64,000 nt of DNA from positions 62,001-126,000 of the forward strand of contig NZ_FNAU01000001.1 in the NCBI RefSeq assembly GCF_900102025.1, given 5' to 3'. Numbering within the stretch: the stretch's first letter is position 1; each line of letters starts with the position of its first letter. This document shows, piece by piece, positions 9,485 to 16,875 of the stretch. This stretch comes from Actinobaculum suis. Its GTDB lineage: Bacteria; Actinomycetota; Actinomycetes; Actinomycetales; Actinomycetaceae. A program made the translations under genes and the position numbers. Under the pieces are notes generated by a model that searched no databases, had not been told where the DNA came from, and was given only the letters and a program-made list of their open reading frames with translations.

Positions 9485-10479
9485 TGTGCACCTCCATCGC
9501 GCATCGTGTTATCGCGCATTTTTTCGGCAGCGCGTAAACGCACCGAAGCAGAGCGCGGATTTTCGGCTATTTCTTCCGGGGTGGCCTGGCGGGCCCCGCG
9601 TGTCAATAACCGCAGCACGGGTTCATGGCCGGCCAGTTCTACCGGAAGCCCACGCGGCGTTGTGGAACGGGAAGCATCTCCCAAAACTTGTTTAACGATT
9701 TTGTCTTCCAAAGACTGGTAGGACTCGACGACGATCCGCCCGCCCACTCGCAAAGCAGAAATCGCTGCCGGCAGGGCCCGCTCCAAAGCGCCCAATTCAT
9801 CATTGACCGCAATCCGCAAGGCCTGGAAAGTACGCTTAGCTGGATTACCGCCGGTGCGCCGCGCCGGCGCCGGTATAGCCGCGCGCACAATGTCCACTAG
9901 CTGGCCGGTGCGGGTAAGCGGCTCCTTGGCCCGCTGGCGCACAATTTCCCGGGCAATACGCGGGGCGAATCTTTCTTCTCCGTAACGGCGCAAAATCCGC
10001 ACCAGTTCTTTTTCGGATGCCTGGGCTAAAAGCTCGGCCGCGGTAATACCACTCTCCTGGTCCATGCGCATATCCAAAGGTGCGTCATGGCTATAGGAAA
10101 ATCCGCGTTCGGTGGCATCCAGTTGCAGGGAAGAAACTCCCAGATCCATGAGGATGCCAGCTACCCCACCCGGAGCATAAGTAGCCGCTATATCGGCGAC
10201 GGCGTCGTACACCGCCTGTACGGGCCGGAAACGCTCCCCGAAAGGTGCCAAGCGTTCACTGGCCAAGGCGATGGCTTGCGGATCACGGTCGATGCCGATC
10301 ACCGTAAGTTGCGGGAAGCGGGTGAGCGCCGCTTCGCTATGCCCGCCCATGCCGAGCGTGCAGTCGATGAGAATAGGCTTTTCCGAGGAGAAAGCGGGGG
10401 CTAGGAGGTCGAGGCACACATCGGCGAGAACGGGCTGGTGCAAGGCGTTGTGCGCCGCCCGTCCTTCTCCGTTGCTCAT
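9481..10479 (-). CDS. rsmH: RsmH (MraW), 16S rRNA m4C1402 methyltransferase
   Basis: SAM-dependent methyltransferase for N4 of C1402 in 16S rRNA. 332 aa, normal length. The N-terminus [13 protein letters not shown], the SAM-binding [10 protein letters not shown], the GIDRDPQAI acidic strand, MDLGVSS and the SYQSLED motif are all characteristic. Start ATG has GGGGAGG about 6 nt upstream. A 164-bp spacer separates it from mraZ. Confidence 0.97.
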   Translation of the reverse strand: MSNGEGRAAHNALHQPVLADVCLDLLAPAFSSEKPILIDCTLGMGGHSEAALTRFPQLTVIGIDRDPQAIALASERLAPFGERFRPVQAVYDAVADIAATYAPGGVAGILMDLGVSSLQLDATERGFSYSHDAPLDMRMDQESGITAAELLAQASEKELVRILRRYGEERFAPRIAREIVRQRAKEPLTRTGQLVDIVRAAIPAPARRTGGNPAKRTFQALRIAVNDELGALERALPAAISALRVGGRIVVESYQSLEDKIVKQVLGDASRSTTPRGLPVELAGHEPVLRLLTRGARQATPEEIAENPRSASVRLRAAEKMRDNTMRDGGAQ

Positions 10480-10643
10480 TTTGTGCCTCCCCGCATTCCC
10501 TCCTCGGAAAAGATCCCCTCCGCGGTTCTGAAGCTGGGGAATTGCCTCAGAGCCAGACGGAGAAGATCATCCCCGAGGCAGGATCCTCGTGTGCTGCTAC
10601 CAGCGTGAGATCTTCGTTTCCTGGTTTTCCGGTGTAGTGGCGG

Positions 10644-11075
10644 TTAGAAGAGCCCCGGAATGACTTCTTCTTCCCGTTCGGCGAATGCCGATTCTTGTTC
10701 TTCCAGATACGTGGCCCAGGATTCGGCGTTCCAGATCTCCACGCGGTTTCCCGTACCGATCACTGCCAAATCCCGTTCCAAACCCGCATATTTGCGGAGC
10801 ATCGCCGGAATGGTGATGCGTCCCTGTTTATCGGGAACATCATCAACTGCACCGGAAAGCAACATTCGTGTATACGAACGTGCCTCCTTGGAGGTAAGTG
10901 GAGCCTTAGCCAAGGTTTGCTGCATTTCCGCAAATTCCTGAAGTGGAAAAACGTAGATGCAGTGTTCTTGGCCGCGGGTCATGACCAGACCTCCCTGCAG
11001 TTGGCCACGGAATTTGGCGGGCAAGATGATCCGGCCTTTCTCATCGAGCTTCGGCTCGTAAGTTCCTAGGAACAT
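10644..11075 (-). CDS. mraZ: MraZ, transcriptional regulator of the dcw cluster
   Basis: AbrB-like DNA-binding protein and usual first gene of the dcw cluster. 143 aa with two SpoVT/AbrB repeats: [19 protein letters not shown] at the start and [18 protein letters not shown] in the second half. The open frame reaches back to 11171, but the ATG at 11075 is used because it begins the conserved fold and follows AAAGGGGG at proper spacing. TGGAG repeats just upstream on the same strand may be its own operator, which would make the gene autoregulated. Confidence 0.95.
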   Translation of the reverse strand: MFLGTYEPKLDEKGRIILPAKFRGQLQGGLVMTRGQEHCIYVFPLQEFAEMQQTLAKAPLTSKEARSYTRMLLSGAVDDVPDKQGRITIPAMLRKYAGLERDLAVIGTGNRVEIWNAESWATYLEEQESAFAEREEEVIPGLF

Positions 11076-11093
11076 CTCGCACCCCCTTTCCCG

Positions 11094-11125
11094 TGGCGCT
11101 CCACTCCACAATACTCCACTTTGCT
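11094..11125 (-). promoter_or_regulatory. candidate MraZ-binding repeats upstream of mraZ
   Basis: Reading the minus strand toward mraZ, TGGAG occurs three times with starts 10 and 5 bp apart, followed 10 bp later by CGGGA. MraZ proteins bind short TGG-containing repeats with about one helical turn of spacing just upstream of their own gene, and this block ends about 20 bp before the start codon. The precise register is an inference. Confidence 0.4.
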
Positions 11126-11129
11126 CCCT

Positions 11130-11148
11130 CAGCATTTCAAAAATGCTG
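11130..11148. other. inverted repeat upstream of mraZ
   Basis: AGCATTT and AAATGCT flank a 3-nt spacer, extended by one outer C-G pair, giving an 8-bp stem. It lies about 55 bp upstream of the mraZ start beside the TGGAG repeats. It could be an operator or a small RNA hairpin; no U-tract follows on either strand. Confidence 0.4.
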
Positions 11149-11157
11149 GCCAACAGC

Positions 11158-11395
11158 AAGCAAAATAGCATATTTGCGCGGTTTTACGGGGTGGAGGAAG
11201 GTGGGCGCCGGATAGCTCACGGCGTGTTTGCGCCCGCGCGAAAAGGTGTACGAAAAAACGCGTGGACGCCGTTGCGGCAAACGTTTTTGGCCGGAATCGA
11301 AGCGCTAATCCAGGCGCGCCGCCTCCCCACTAAACCGCGAAATCTGGCGGTTTTAGGAGCGGGGTGGGAAAGCGGTAGTAGCATTGCCGCGGATT
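11158..11395. other. gene-free stretch between the terminator and mraZ
   Basis: No credible gene. It must hold the dcw promoter on the minus strand. The portion near 11160-11185 is AT-rich (AATAGCATATTTG), but I cannot assign -35/-10 boxes with confidence. Confidence 0.4.
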
Positions 11396-11457
11396 AAAAA
11401 ACAGTGGGCCCGTGGTCTTCTCCACCAGTTATTTCGGGGAGAAAACCACGGGCCCAC
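11396..11457 (-). terminator. strong intrinsic terminator after the DUF3040 gene
   Basis: A long inverted repeat (11404-11423 with 11438-11457, a single mismatch, loop 14 nt) is rich in GC. On the minus strand it is followed at once by TG and six T (11401-11396). This isolates the dcw cluster from the DUF3040 transcript, so mraZ needs its own promoter between here and 11075. Confidence 0.88.
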
Positions 11458-11510
11458 CGCGATATGCCTTTTGTCCTAGGCTTTCAGTTATTTTGTTCTC
11501 ATTATGCCAG

Positions 11511-11605
11511 TAGGCTAGGCGCCGCCGAATTTGAGCCAGGCACCGTCGATTTTGGGCTAGGCGCCGCTGTAGTTAGGCTATGCGCCGGCAAAAATAGGCT
11601 AGGCG
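11511..11605. repeat. degenerate ~21-bp tandem repeats covering the 3' end of the DUF3040 gene
   Basis: GGCTAGGCGCC-like cores recur about five times at roughly 21-bp spacing (variants GGCTATGCGCC, AGCCAGGCACC). The last copy contains the stop codon and final Gly/Ala codons of the DUF3040 gene (stop at 11599-11601). The others lie downstream, so the gene's terminus appears to have been duplicated repeatedly and then diverged. Confidence 0.7.
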
Positions 11606-12003
11606 CCACCAAAATCGCGCCGCCGCCGGTTCCATTCTTCTACTTGGCGCGCCATGAAACCGCGTGCCTTGGCACCCGGTGATTCCGTATTGGAATCACC
11701 ACCTACTGGCTGCTCTACTTTCTGGGTGGTGATACCCGCGAGCGCATACCACACCCCGCCGAACATGATGATCACACCACCCCCGGAAATCCACAGCATG
11801 CTTGCCGCCACACCCCATACGAGCAAGGCGATTCCGCATACCAGCGCGAGTAAACCGAGCACGAGATGCCGAATGGACAGCTGCCGCGTGACGGTTTCCC
11901 GAACTTCCTTCGGCTTCATGTTCTGAGCGAAGCTCGGATCCTCATCCGCCAGTTGTGCCTCGAGCTCCTCGAGCATCTTGCGCTCGTAATCAGACAGAGC
12001 CAT
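11599..12003 (-). CDS. DUF3040 family membrane protein
   Basis: Small actinobacterial protein of unknown function, 134 aa. The N-terminus MALSDYERKMLEELEAQL is the DUF3040 hallmark. It is followed by a basic segment and two adjacent membrane helices at about 47-67 and 70-90, then a charged tail ending EEWNRRRRDFGGA. AAGGAGG precedes the ATG by 6 nt. In related genomes members often sit near the dcw cluster and dinB, as here. No enzymatic motif is visible. Confidence 0.88.
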   Translation of the reverse strand: MALSDYERKMLEELEAQLADEDPSFAQNMKPKEVRETVTRQLSIRHLVLGLLALVCGIALLVWGVAASMLWISGGGVIIMFGGVWYALAGITTQKVEQPVGGDSNTESPGAKARGFMARQVEEWNRRRRDFGGA

Positions 12004-12130
12004 GGGGCCTCCTTACCGAAAAGTCTCGTACCAGTTTAGCTTGTTAGTCCCGCTCAACCATAGCCGGTTCCGCGCCGCAGATCGACAAATGTTCAAGAGT
12101 CAGGCGTGGTTTTCCAGACTATGGCGCGAT

Positions 12131-12238
12131 TTACTCGGTTTTGTTGGGATCGGCCGCTTACTCGATTTTGTTGGGGCCGGCCGCTTACTCGATTTTGTTG
12201 GGGCCGGCCGCTTACTCGGTTTTGTTTAGGCCGGCCGC
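12131..12238. repeat. 27-bp tandem repeat, four copies
   Basis: Units at 12131, 12158, 12185 and 12212 each begin TTACTCG and end CCGGCCGC or CGGCCGC. Copies 2 and 3 are identical; copies 1 and 4 differ by a few bases. They lie between the dinB stop and the DUF3040 start, and each carries a FseI/NotI-like GC block. The near identity suggests recent expansion and possible length variation between strains. Confidence 0.92.
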
Positions 12239-12286
12239 AGGGGCACGAAGTGGAGCGTCTGGAGTTCCCGGTTTGGTCTGGATGCG

Positions 12287-13594
12287 CTAAGCAGCCGGGC
12301 TGCCCGGTTTGTCCGGGGCGCGCGAACCATCTGGACTGCCCGGCTTGTCCGGCGCACGTGCAGCATCTGGGGCGTGCGGGTCTGCCTTGGTGCCGAGCAG
12401 ACTGGCCGGGCTTAGCACACTATCTCCAAACCGGGCGCGAATGGAGTCCATGGTTTTTTCAGCAGCGGAGCGGCGGGCGTCGTCGTCGAAAGCAAGTTGG
12501 ACACCCTCGCCTTCCGGGCAGAGCTGTTCAGCACGCAAACCCAGTAGGCGCAAGCCGGGCGGGCGGATCTCGATGGGACGGAGAAGTTCTACCGCGCGGT
12601 CGTAAAGGTCTTGGGCTACTTGGGTGGGTTGGTCGAAAGTGGCGGAGCGGGTGATGGTGCGAAAATCGGCGAAACGTACTTTGATGGAAACCGTGCGCGC
12701 GGCCAGGCCGGCTTGGCGCAGGCGGCGGGCGGCGTCGTGAGCGTGGGCGAGTAAAACCTGGTGGAGTTGGGTACGTTCAGCCACGTGTTCGAAAAATGTG
12801 GTCTCCCGGCCCATGGATTTTTCTTCCCGCGTGGTTTCTACCGGGCGCGGGTCGTGCCCCATCGCAAGTTCGTACAAGTGGGTGCCGGCAGCTTGACCCA
12901 ACACGCGAATCAGGCGCTCCGGGCCAAGCCGGACCAGATCACCCACGGTATCCACACCTTCCCGGTCAAGCCGTTCGCGTGTGCGATCACCTACTCCCCA
13001 CAGCACGCCGACCGGTAAAGAGTGCAGGAAAGGCAGGGTTTGGGCGGCGGAAATAAGCATCCACCCGTCCGGTTTAGCCTGGGCAGAAGCAATTTTGGCC
13101 ACGTGTTTGGTGGCGGCGATTCCAACCGAGGCAGGCACTCCTTCCTGGGCACGGATTTGCGCGCGAATCATTTGCGCGATTTCCACCGGGGACCCAAAGA
13201 GGCGGCGCGCTCCGGAAACATCGAGGAAAGCTTCGTCTACAGAAACCTGCTCCACCGCGGGCGTGACCTGCCGCAAAATATCCATAATGCGGGCCGAAAC
13301 CGCCTGATATTTTTCGCCGCGCACGGGCAACATCACCAGCTGTGGGCACCGCCGGTAAGCCAAACCCACGGGCATGGCCGAGTTGACCCCGCATTCCCGA
13401 GCCTCATAAGAAGCGGCGGCAACCACGCCGCGTTCCTGCCCGCCTACGGCCACGGGCCGACCGCGCAACTCCGGATGGTCTAGCAGTTCCACCGCCACGA
13501 AAAAAGCGTCCATATCCACGTGGAGAATCGGGGTGTCCGAATCGTCCGTCCCCCAAGAATGCCGGGCGCTTTTGACTCGCGGTCCTCGTGACAT
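12287..13594 (-). CDS. dinB: DNA polymerase IV (Y-family translesion polymerase)
   Basis: Error-prone Y-family polymerase, 435 aa. Visible are HVDMDAFFVAVE at 25-36 (first catalytic Asp and steric gate), the YEAR motif near 63, SVDEAFLDVS near 118 (second catalytic acidic pair), and SVGIAATKHVAKIAS. A little-finger domain follows. The frame is open to 13858, but that extension only translates the 23-bp tandem repeats. ATG at 13594 has GGGAGGGAGG upstream and begins just before the fold. The C-terminus ends in a repeated APDKPGSP tail that replaces a recognisable clamp-binding end. No LexA box is seen upstream. Confidence 0.93.
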   Translation of the reverse strand: MSRGPRVKSARHSWGTDDSDTPILHVDMDAFFVAVELLDHPELRGRPVAVGGQERGVVAAASYEARECGVNSAMPVGLAYRRCPQLVMLPVRGEKYQAVSARIMDILRQVTPAVEQVSVDEAFLDVSGARRLFGSPVEIAQMIRAQIRAQEGVPASVGIAATKHVAKIASAQAKPDGWMLISAAQTLPFLHSLPVGVLWGVGDRTRERLDREGVDTVGDLVRLGPERLIRVLGQAAGTHLYELAMGHDPRPVETTREEKSMGRETTFFEHVAERTQLHQVLLAHAHDAARRLRQAGLAARTVSIKVRFADFRTITRSATFDQPTQVAQDLYDRAVELLRPIEIRPPGLRLLGLRAEQLCPEGEGVQLAFDDDARRSAAEKTMDSIRARFGDSVLSPASLLGTKADPHAPDAARAPDKPGSPDGSRAPDKPGSPAA

Positions 13595-13733
13595 ATCGGA
13601 TTCCTCCCTCCCTGTATTATCGCCGATCCGCGGCGCGAACGGTACTAGGCAACGGAAGCCAACGACACCCGGAAACGGAAAGCGACCGTACTGGGTAACG
13701 CAAACGCGCTTTATTTGGTAACAGGAGCGCGCG

Positions 13734-13840
13734 ATACTCGGCAACACAAACCCGCGATACCCGGCAACGCGAGCGCGCAATACCCGGCAACGCATGCGCG
13801 CGATACCCGGCAACGCGAGCGCGCGATACGCGGGAGCGAA
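13734..13840. repeat. 23-bp tandem repeat between dinB and the spermidine-synthase-like gene
   Basis: The core GATACCCGGCAACGCGAGCG recurs with its ATAC at 13734, 13757, 13780, 13803 and 13826, an exact 23-bp period. Weaker copies extend leftward to about 13670. Together they fill most of the divergent gap 13595-13906; no other feature was seen there apart from the leaderless promoter at its right end. Confidence 0.9.
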
Positions 13841-13894
13841 AGGCGGCTTTTTAGCCACAAATGAGCGAAAATAACATTATTTTCCGTGATCTAG

Positions 13895-13900
13895 TAAACT
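13895..13900 (+). promoter_or_regulatory. -10 box of a leaderless gene (spermidine-synthase-like)
   Basis: TAAACT lies 6 nt before the GTG start, with no Shine-Dalgarno between. Transcription starting about 7 nt after the -10 box would begin at the start codon. Confidence 0.6.
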
Positions 13901-13906
13901 ATTTGT

Positions 13907-14731
13907 GTGGCTGATTTTCCTGTAGAACCTGTTGTGACTGATTTTTCGGTGGCCGAGCTGGAACGACATCGAGATCGCCCCTCTTTAGTAACTCTTTTTC
14001 TTTCCGGGGTGGAATCTTCGGCACTTGATTTGGATGATCCAACGTACCTCGAATTTGAGTACATGCAGCATTTTCGGTGCGCGGTAGACGCCGTTTTTCC
14101 CCCCAAGCAGCCGCTCAAAGCCTTACATTTAGGAGGGGCTGGGTGTGCCTTTGCACGGGCTTTAGATGCCTTGCGCCCCGGTTCGCGCCAGCTCGCAATC
14201 GAAATTGACCGGCGGCTGGCCGAATACGCCCGGCAGTGGTTTGATCTACCCCGTTCCCCGCGCTTGCGGATTCGCGTGGAAGATGCCCGGCACACCCTCG
14301 ATACGATCAACCCCGCTTGGGACGTGATCATTCGCGACGCTTTCCAAGGCGTGGAAGTTCCTAGCCATTTGCGCACGGTAGAAAGCGCGCGGGAAGCAGC
14401 GCGCATCCTCGCTCCCGGTGGGGTTTATCTGCTCAATTCCATTGCTTCGGCCGGGTTGAACCGTTTGAACGCAGAAGCCGCCGCCTTGTTTACCGCTTTC
14501 AAATACGTAACCGCGATTACCGACCCGGCAATTTTACGGGGCCGGCGCTTTGGCAATATTGTGCTTGTTGCTTCTAATGACGAACTGCCGCTGTACGAAC
14601 TGGAGCGAAAAGTGCGCAGCCTTCCCCTGCCCACGCGGCTAGTAGATCCGGAAGACTTACGGGCGCGGGCGCGCGGTGCCCAACCCGCCCGAGATGCCGA
14701 AGTTGGTTGGGTGCCAGGAGCACACCCCTAA
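13907..14731 (+). CDS. spermidine synthase-like methyltransferase-fold protein
   Basis: 274-aa protein with the Rossmann fold of the polyamine aminopropyltransferase/SAM methyltransferase superfamily. A central LGGAGCAFAR glycine loop (about 92-101) and an acidic strand end AIEIDRR are followed by VEDARHTLD and VIIRDAF, the positions where true spermidine synthases carry catalytic Asp residues. The N-terminal beta domain is reduced. Actinobacteria commonly carry such truncated SpeE-like proteins with no proven polyamine activity, so the substrate is unknown. GTG start 6 nt after a -10 box indicates a leaderless mRNA. It diverges from dinB. Confidence 0.8.
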   Translation: MADFPVEPVVTDFSVAELERHRDRPSLVTLFLSGVESSALDLDDPTYLEFEYMQHFRCAVDAVFPPKQPLKALHLGGAGCAFARALDALRPGSRQLAIEIDRRLAEYARQWFDLPRSPRLRIRVEDARHTLDTINPAWDVIIRDAFQGVEVPSHLRTVESAREAARILAPGGVYLLNSIASAGLNRLNAEAAALFTAFKYVTAITDPAILRGRRFGNIVLVASNDELPLYELERKVRSLPLPTRLVDPEDLRARARGAQPARDAEVGWVPGAHP

Positions 14732-14749
14732 ACAGGAGCACACCCCTAA
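14715..14749. repeat. 18-bp direct duplication including the stop codon
   Basis: CAGGAGCACACCCCTAA occurs at 14715-14731 and again at 14733-14749. The first copy ends in the TAA of the spermidine-synthase-like gene; the second is a decoy copy downstream. A further pair of 20-bp near-copies (ACGACGCCGGACGCG...) lies at 14752 and 14814, filling the gap to the PAC2 gene end. Confidence 0.9.
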
Positions 14750-14924
14750 GCACGACGCCGGACGCGAGAGCTTCCGAGCAACCGAGCGTTTCCGAACGGC
14801 CCGATGTTTCTGAACGACGCCGGACGCGAAAGCCTCCAGGCGACCGGTTGTTTCTTAGGGCCGCCGCTCCACCTCCGAGGGCACCACTCGCCTCCGTGGA
14901 CCGCCGTGTACCGGCTGCCTTTAT

Positions 14925-16445
14925 TTAGTCTGCCGCGTGCCGGCCGCGCCGCGGCTGCTGGCCGGGGTCAGTTTCGGAAGAGTTTTCGGCGTCGTAAGCT
15001 GTGCCATTAGTTGGCTCTTCGACTGTGCCGTTATTCGGCTCTTCATCCGCCGGGGTTTCTGCCGCCGTTGCTTCTTCGCCCTGCGGTGATGATGCTGCCT
15101 GGCCGGTATCCTCAGCCGGAAGGTTATCGCCGGCTACCGTTTGTTCGGTGCCCGCGGCCGGGTGGTCGGCGGCTGTGCTCAGCACCGGCCGGGCCGTACC
15201 AGCGTCTCCGGCGGTGGGCGCATTTTCGGGGCCGGTTTGCACTTGCGGGGCGCCATCGGCGTCGTACCCTTGTGAGCTACCCGGGAACTGGGCTTGGCCA
15301 CGCTGCACCATCCCGGGAGGCAGGGGGAACTGACGCGCCACGAACTGCCCATCCCCCGCAGCCGGCGCGCTATACGTAATCCCGGCATCTTCGGCATGGT
15401 TCAAGTTAACGGCTGGCCACTGCCCGCGCGAGGCCGCCGAAGCTCGCGGCGAAGGCCCGGTACGGTAGCCACGCGCGCGGCGGAAAGCTTCCAGCTGTTC
15501 GGCAATCCCGCCCAGGGATTCAAACTCGGTATCCTCGCCAGCCCGCGCCTGATCTTTTTGTTTCGAAGCTTCGTATTGGGCAAGGAATTGTTCGGCCGCG
15601 CGGCCAATTTCTTCTACCGAAGGCACATCAGCGCTCGTGCGCGGTGCCTGTACCAGGCCCGGATCGGCGTCGGACTTATCGTATTCTTCTTCGAAAGCAG
15701 TAACTATCTCCCGCAACTGCTCGTTTTGCTTCATCATGGTTTCCAAAGCTTCGTTTTCTTCCCGCGCCGAAACTTCCAGATCACCCAGCGGGAAAGAGAA
15801 CCCAGAAACCGAAGCCAGCATAGAAAGACCCGAAACCGCGCCGGCAGAATACCGGTTTCCCGTCAGGTACACCGGCACGCGCACGGTAAGCGCCACCGAT
15901 TCCATCCCGAACTGGGCAATGTTGTACTCAAAGAAATCCGAAAACGAAGCCGAATACCACACATTTGCCTGCAAAGCCGGGGCAACTTTCTCCCGGTTGT
16001 GGGACCGCACGAGCATATCCGGTTGGCGTGTGTGCGGCAGCCCCGCCGGAATAGAACCGACTGAGAAAACCCGTTTAATTCCGAAATAGTGGAGAGTATC
16101 CACAAGATCGGCAGCGAAAGTATCCCAGTAGAAATCCGGTTCCGTACCGGTAAGGAGCAGGAAGGGCCGGCCTTCCATATCCCGCACGATATAAAGGTCG
16201 ATAGCTGGCCGGAACAGCCCCACCAGCTCGCCATTTATGTAATTGACGCGGGGGCGTTGGGCCCGGTAGTCCAAAAGGGGATCAACATCTATACGGGCCG
16301 CGCGTACCGTATCCAAAGTAAGTAGTTCTGAACGGACCAGATCCGAAACTGAGCCGGCGTCGTTCAAAGGATCCGTCAGGTTCACCACCAGAGTATCTAA
16401 CTGGTCTGGAAAATCGCCGGTTGCGGCATCAATAAACCTGCCCAC
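14925..16445 (-). CDS. PAC2 family protein (proteasome assembly chaperone-like)
   Basis: 506-aa protein whose first ~300 residues match the actinobacterial PAC2 family: FRPAIDLYIVRDMEG, FLLLTGTEPDFYW, VFSVGSIPAGLPHTRQPD and the YLTGNRYSAGAVSGL segment. The family resembles eukaryotic proteasome assembly chaperone 2, but its bacterial role is not established. The last ~200 residues are a low-complexity Ala/Glu/Asp/Gln-rich tail ending in near-repeats of NGTVEEPTNGT, which about doubles the usual length. GTG start at 16445 with AGGAAGGAG upstream. No proteasome genes are in the window. Confidence 0.85.
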   Translation of the reverse strand: MGRFIDAATGDFPDQLDTLVVNLTDPLNDAGSVSDLVRSELLTLDTVRAARIDVDPLLDYRAQRPRVNYINGELVGLFRPAIDLYIVRDMEGRPFLLLTGTEPDFYWDTFAADLVDTLHYFGIKRVFSVGSIPAGLPHTRQPDMLVRSHNREKVAPALQANVWYSASFSDFFEYNIAQFGMESVALTVRVPVYLTGNRYSAGAVSGLSMLASVSGFSFPLGDLEVSAREENEALETMMKQNEQLREIVTAFEEEYDKSDADPGLVQAPRTSADVPSVEEIGRAAEQFLAQYEASKQKDQARAGEDTEFESLGGIAEQLEAFRRARGYRTGPSPRASAASRGQWPAVNLNHAEDAGITYSAPAAGDGQFVARQFPLPPGMVQRGQAQFPGSSQGYDADGAPQVQTGPENAPTAGDAGTARPVLSTAADHPAAGTEQTVAGDNLPAEDTGQAASSPQGEEATAAETPADEEPNNGTVEEPTNGTAYDAENSSETDPGQQPRRGRHAAD

Positions 16446-16875
16446 GTGATCTCCTTCCTGTGCGTGCCCTCAGGGGCCTCAACGCCATCAATCTTCTCAT
16501 ATGCCCGAAATCTGATTGATTTCGTTACAAGCGCATTTGCCTGCCCAGCGTGGTGGCCTGGGACACAACGGAGGCGAGGATTTTTCGCGATAATTGCATG
16601 TCAAATTCTCGGCACCGAAGTTTCGATCATATGCGGTTTGCGTGCAGAATACATTTTCCGCACGCACCCGTTTTGCTCGCGGCGTGCTTGCGGTAGTTAT
16701 TTCCACGAAGCCGGTACTGCTTCCACGAGTTGCGTAACCAGGGTGCGTACTGATGGTGCACAGCTGTAGCTGGCGGCTGTAGCTGGCGGTGCGTGCTTGT
16801 GGTTCACGCATGCCGTGCGTAACCGTGCCAAGAATTGCGCATTTTCTTGCGGTCTCTCCTGAGGAGTTGTATATA
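16446..16875. other. 430-bp intergenic region before helD
   Basis: Divergent regulatory region between the PAC2 gene and helD. No gene is supported. It contains a perfect 13-bp tandem pair (GCTGTAGCTGGCG at 16763 and 16776). I looked for, and did not find, the rifamycin-associated element known upstream of some actinobacterial helR genes. Confidence 0.5.

Noticed and set aside
13595-13858. N-terminal extension of DinB (88 codons)
   Set aside because: It translates the 23-bp tandem repeat, and the start at 13594 has a strong Shine-Dalgarno and begins at the conserved fold.
16446-16875. Rifamycin-associated element before helD
   Set aside because: The known 19-bp inverted repeat was looked for by eye and not found, so rifamycin induction is not claimed.
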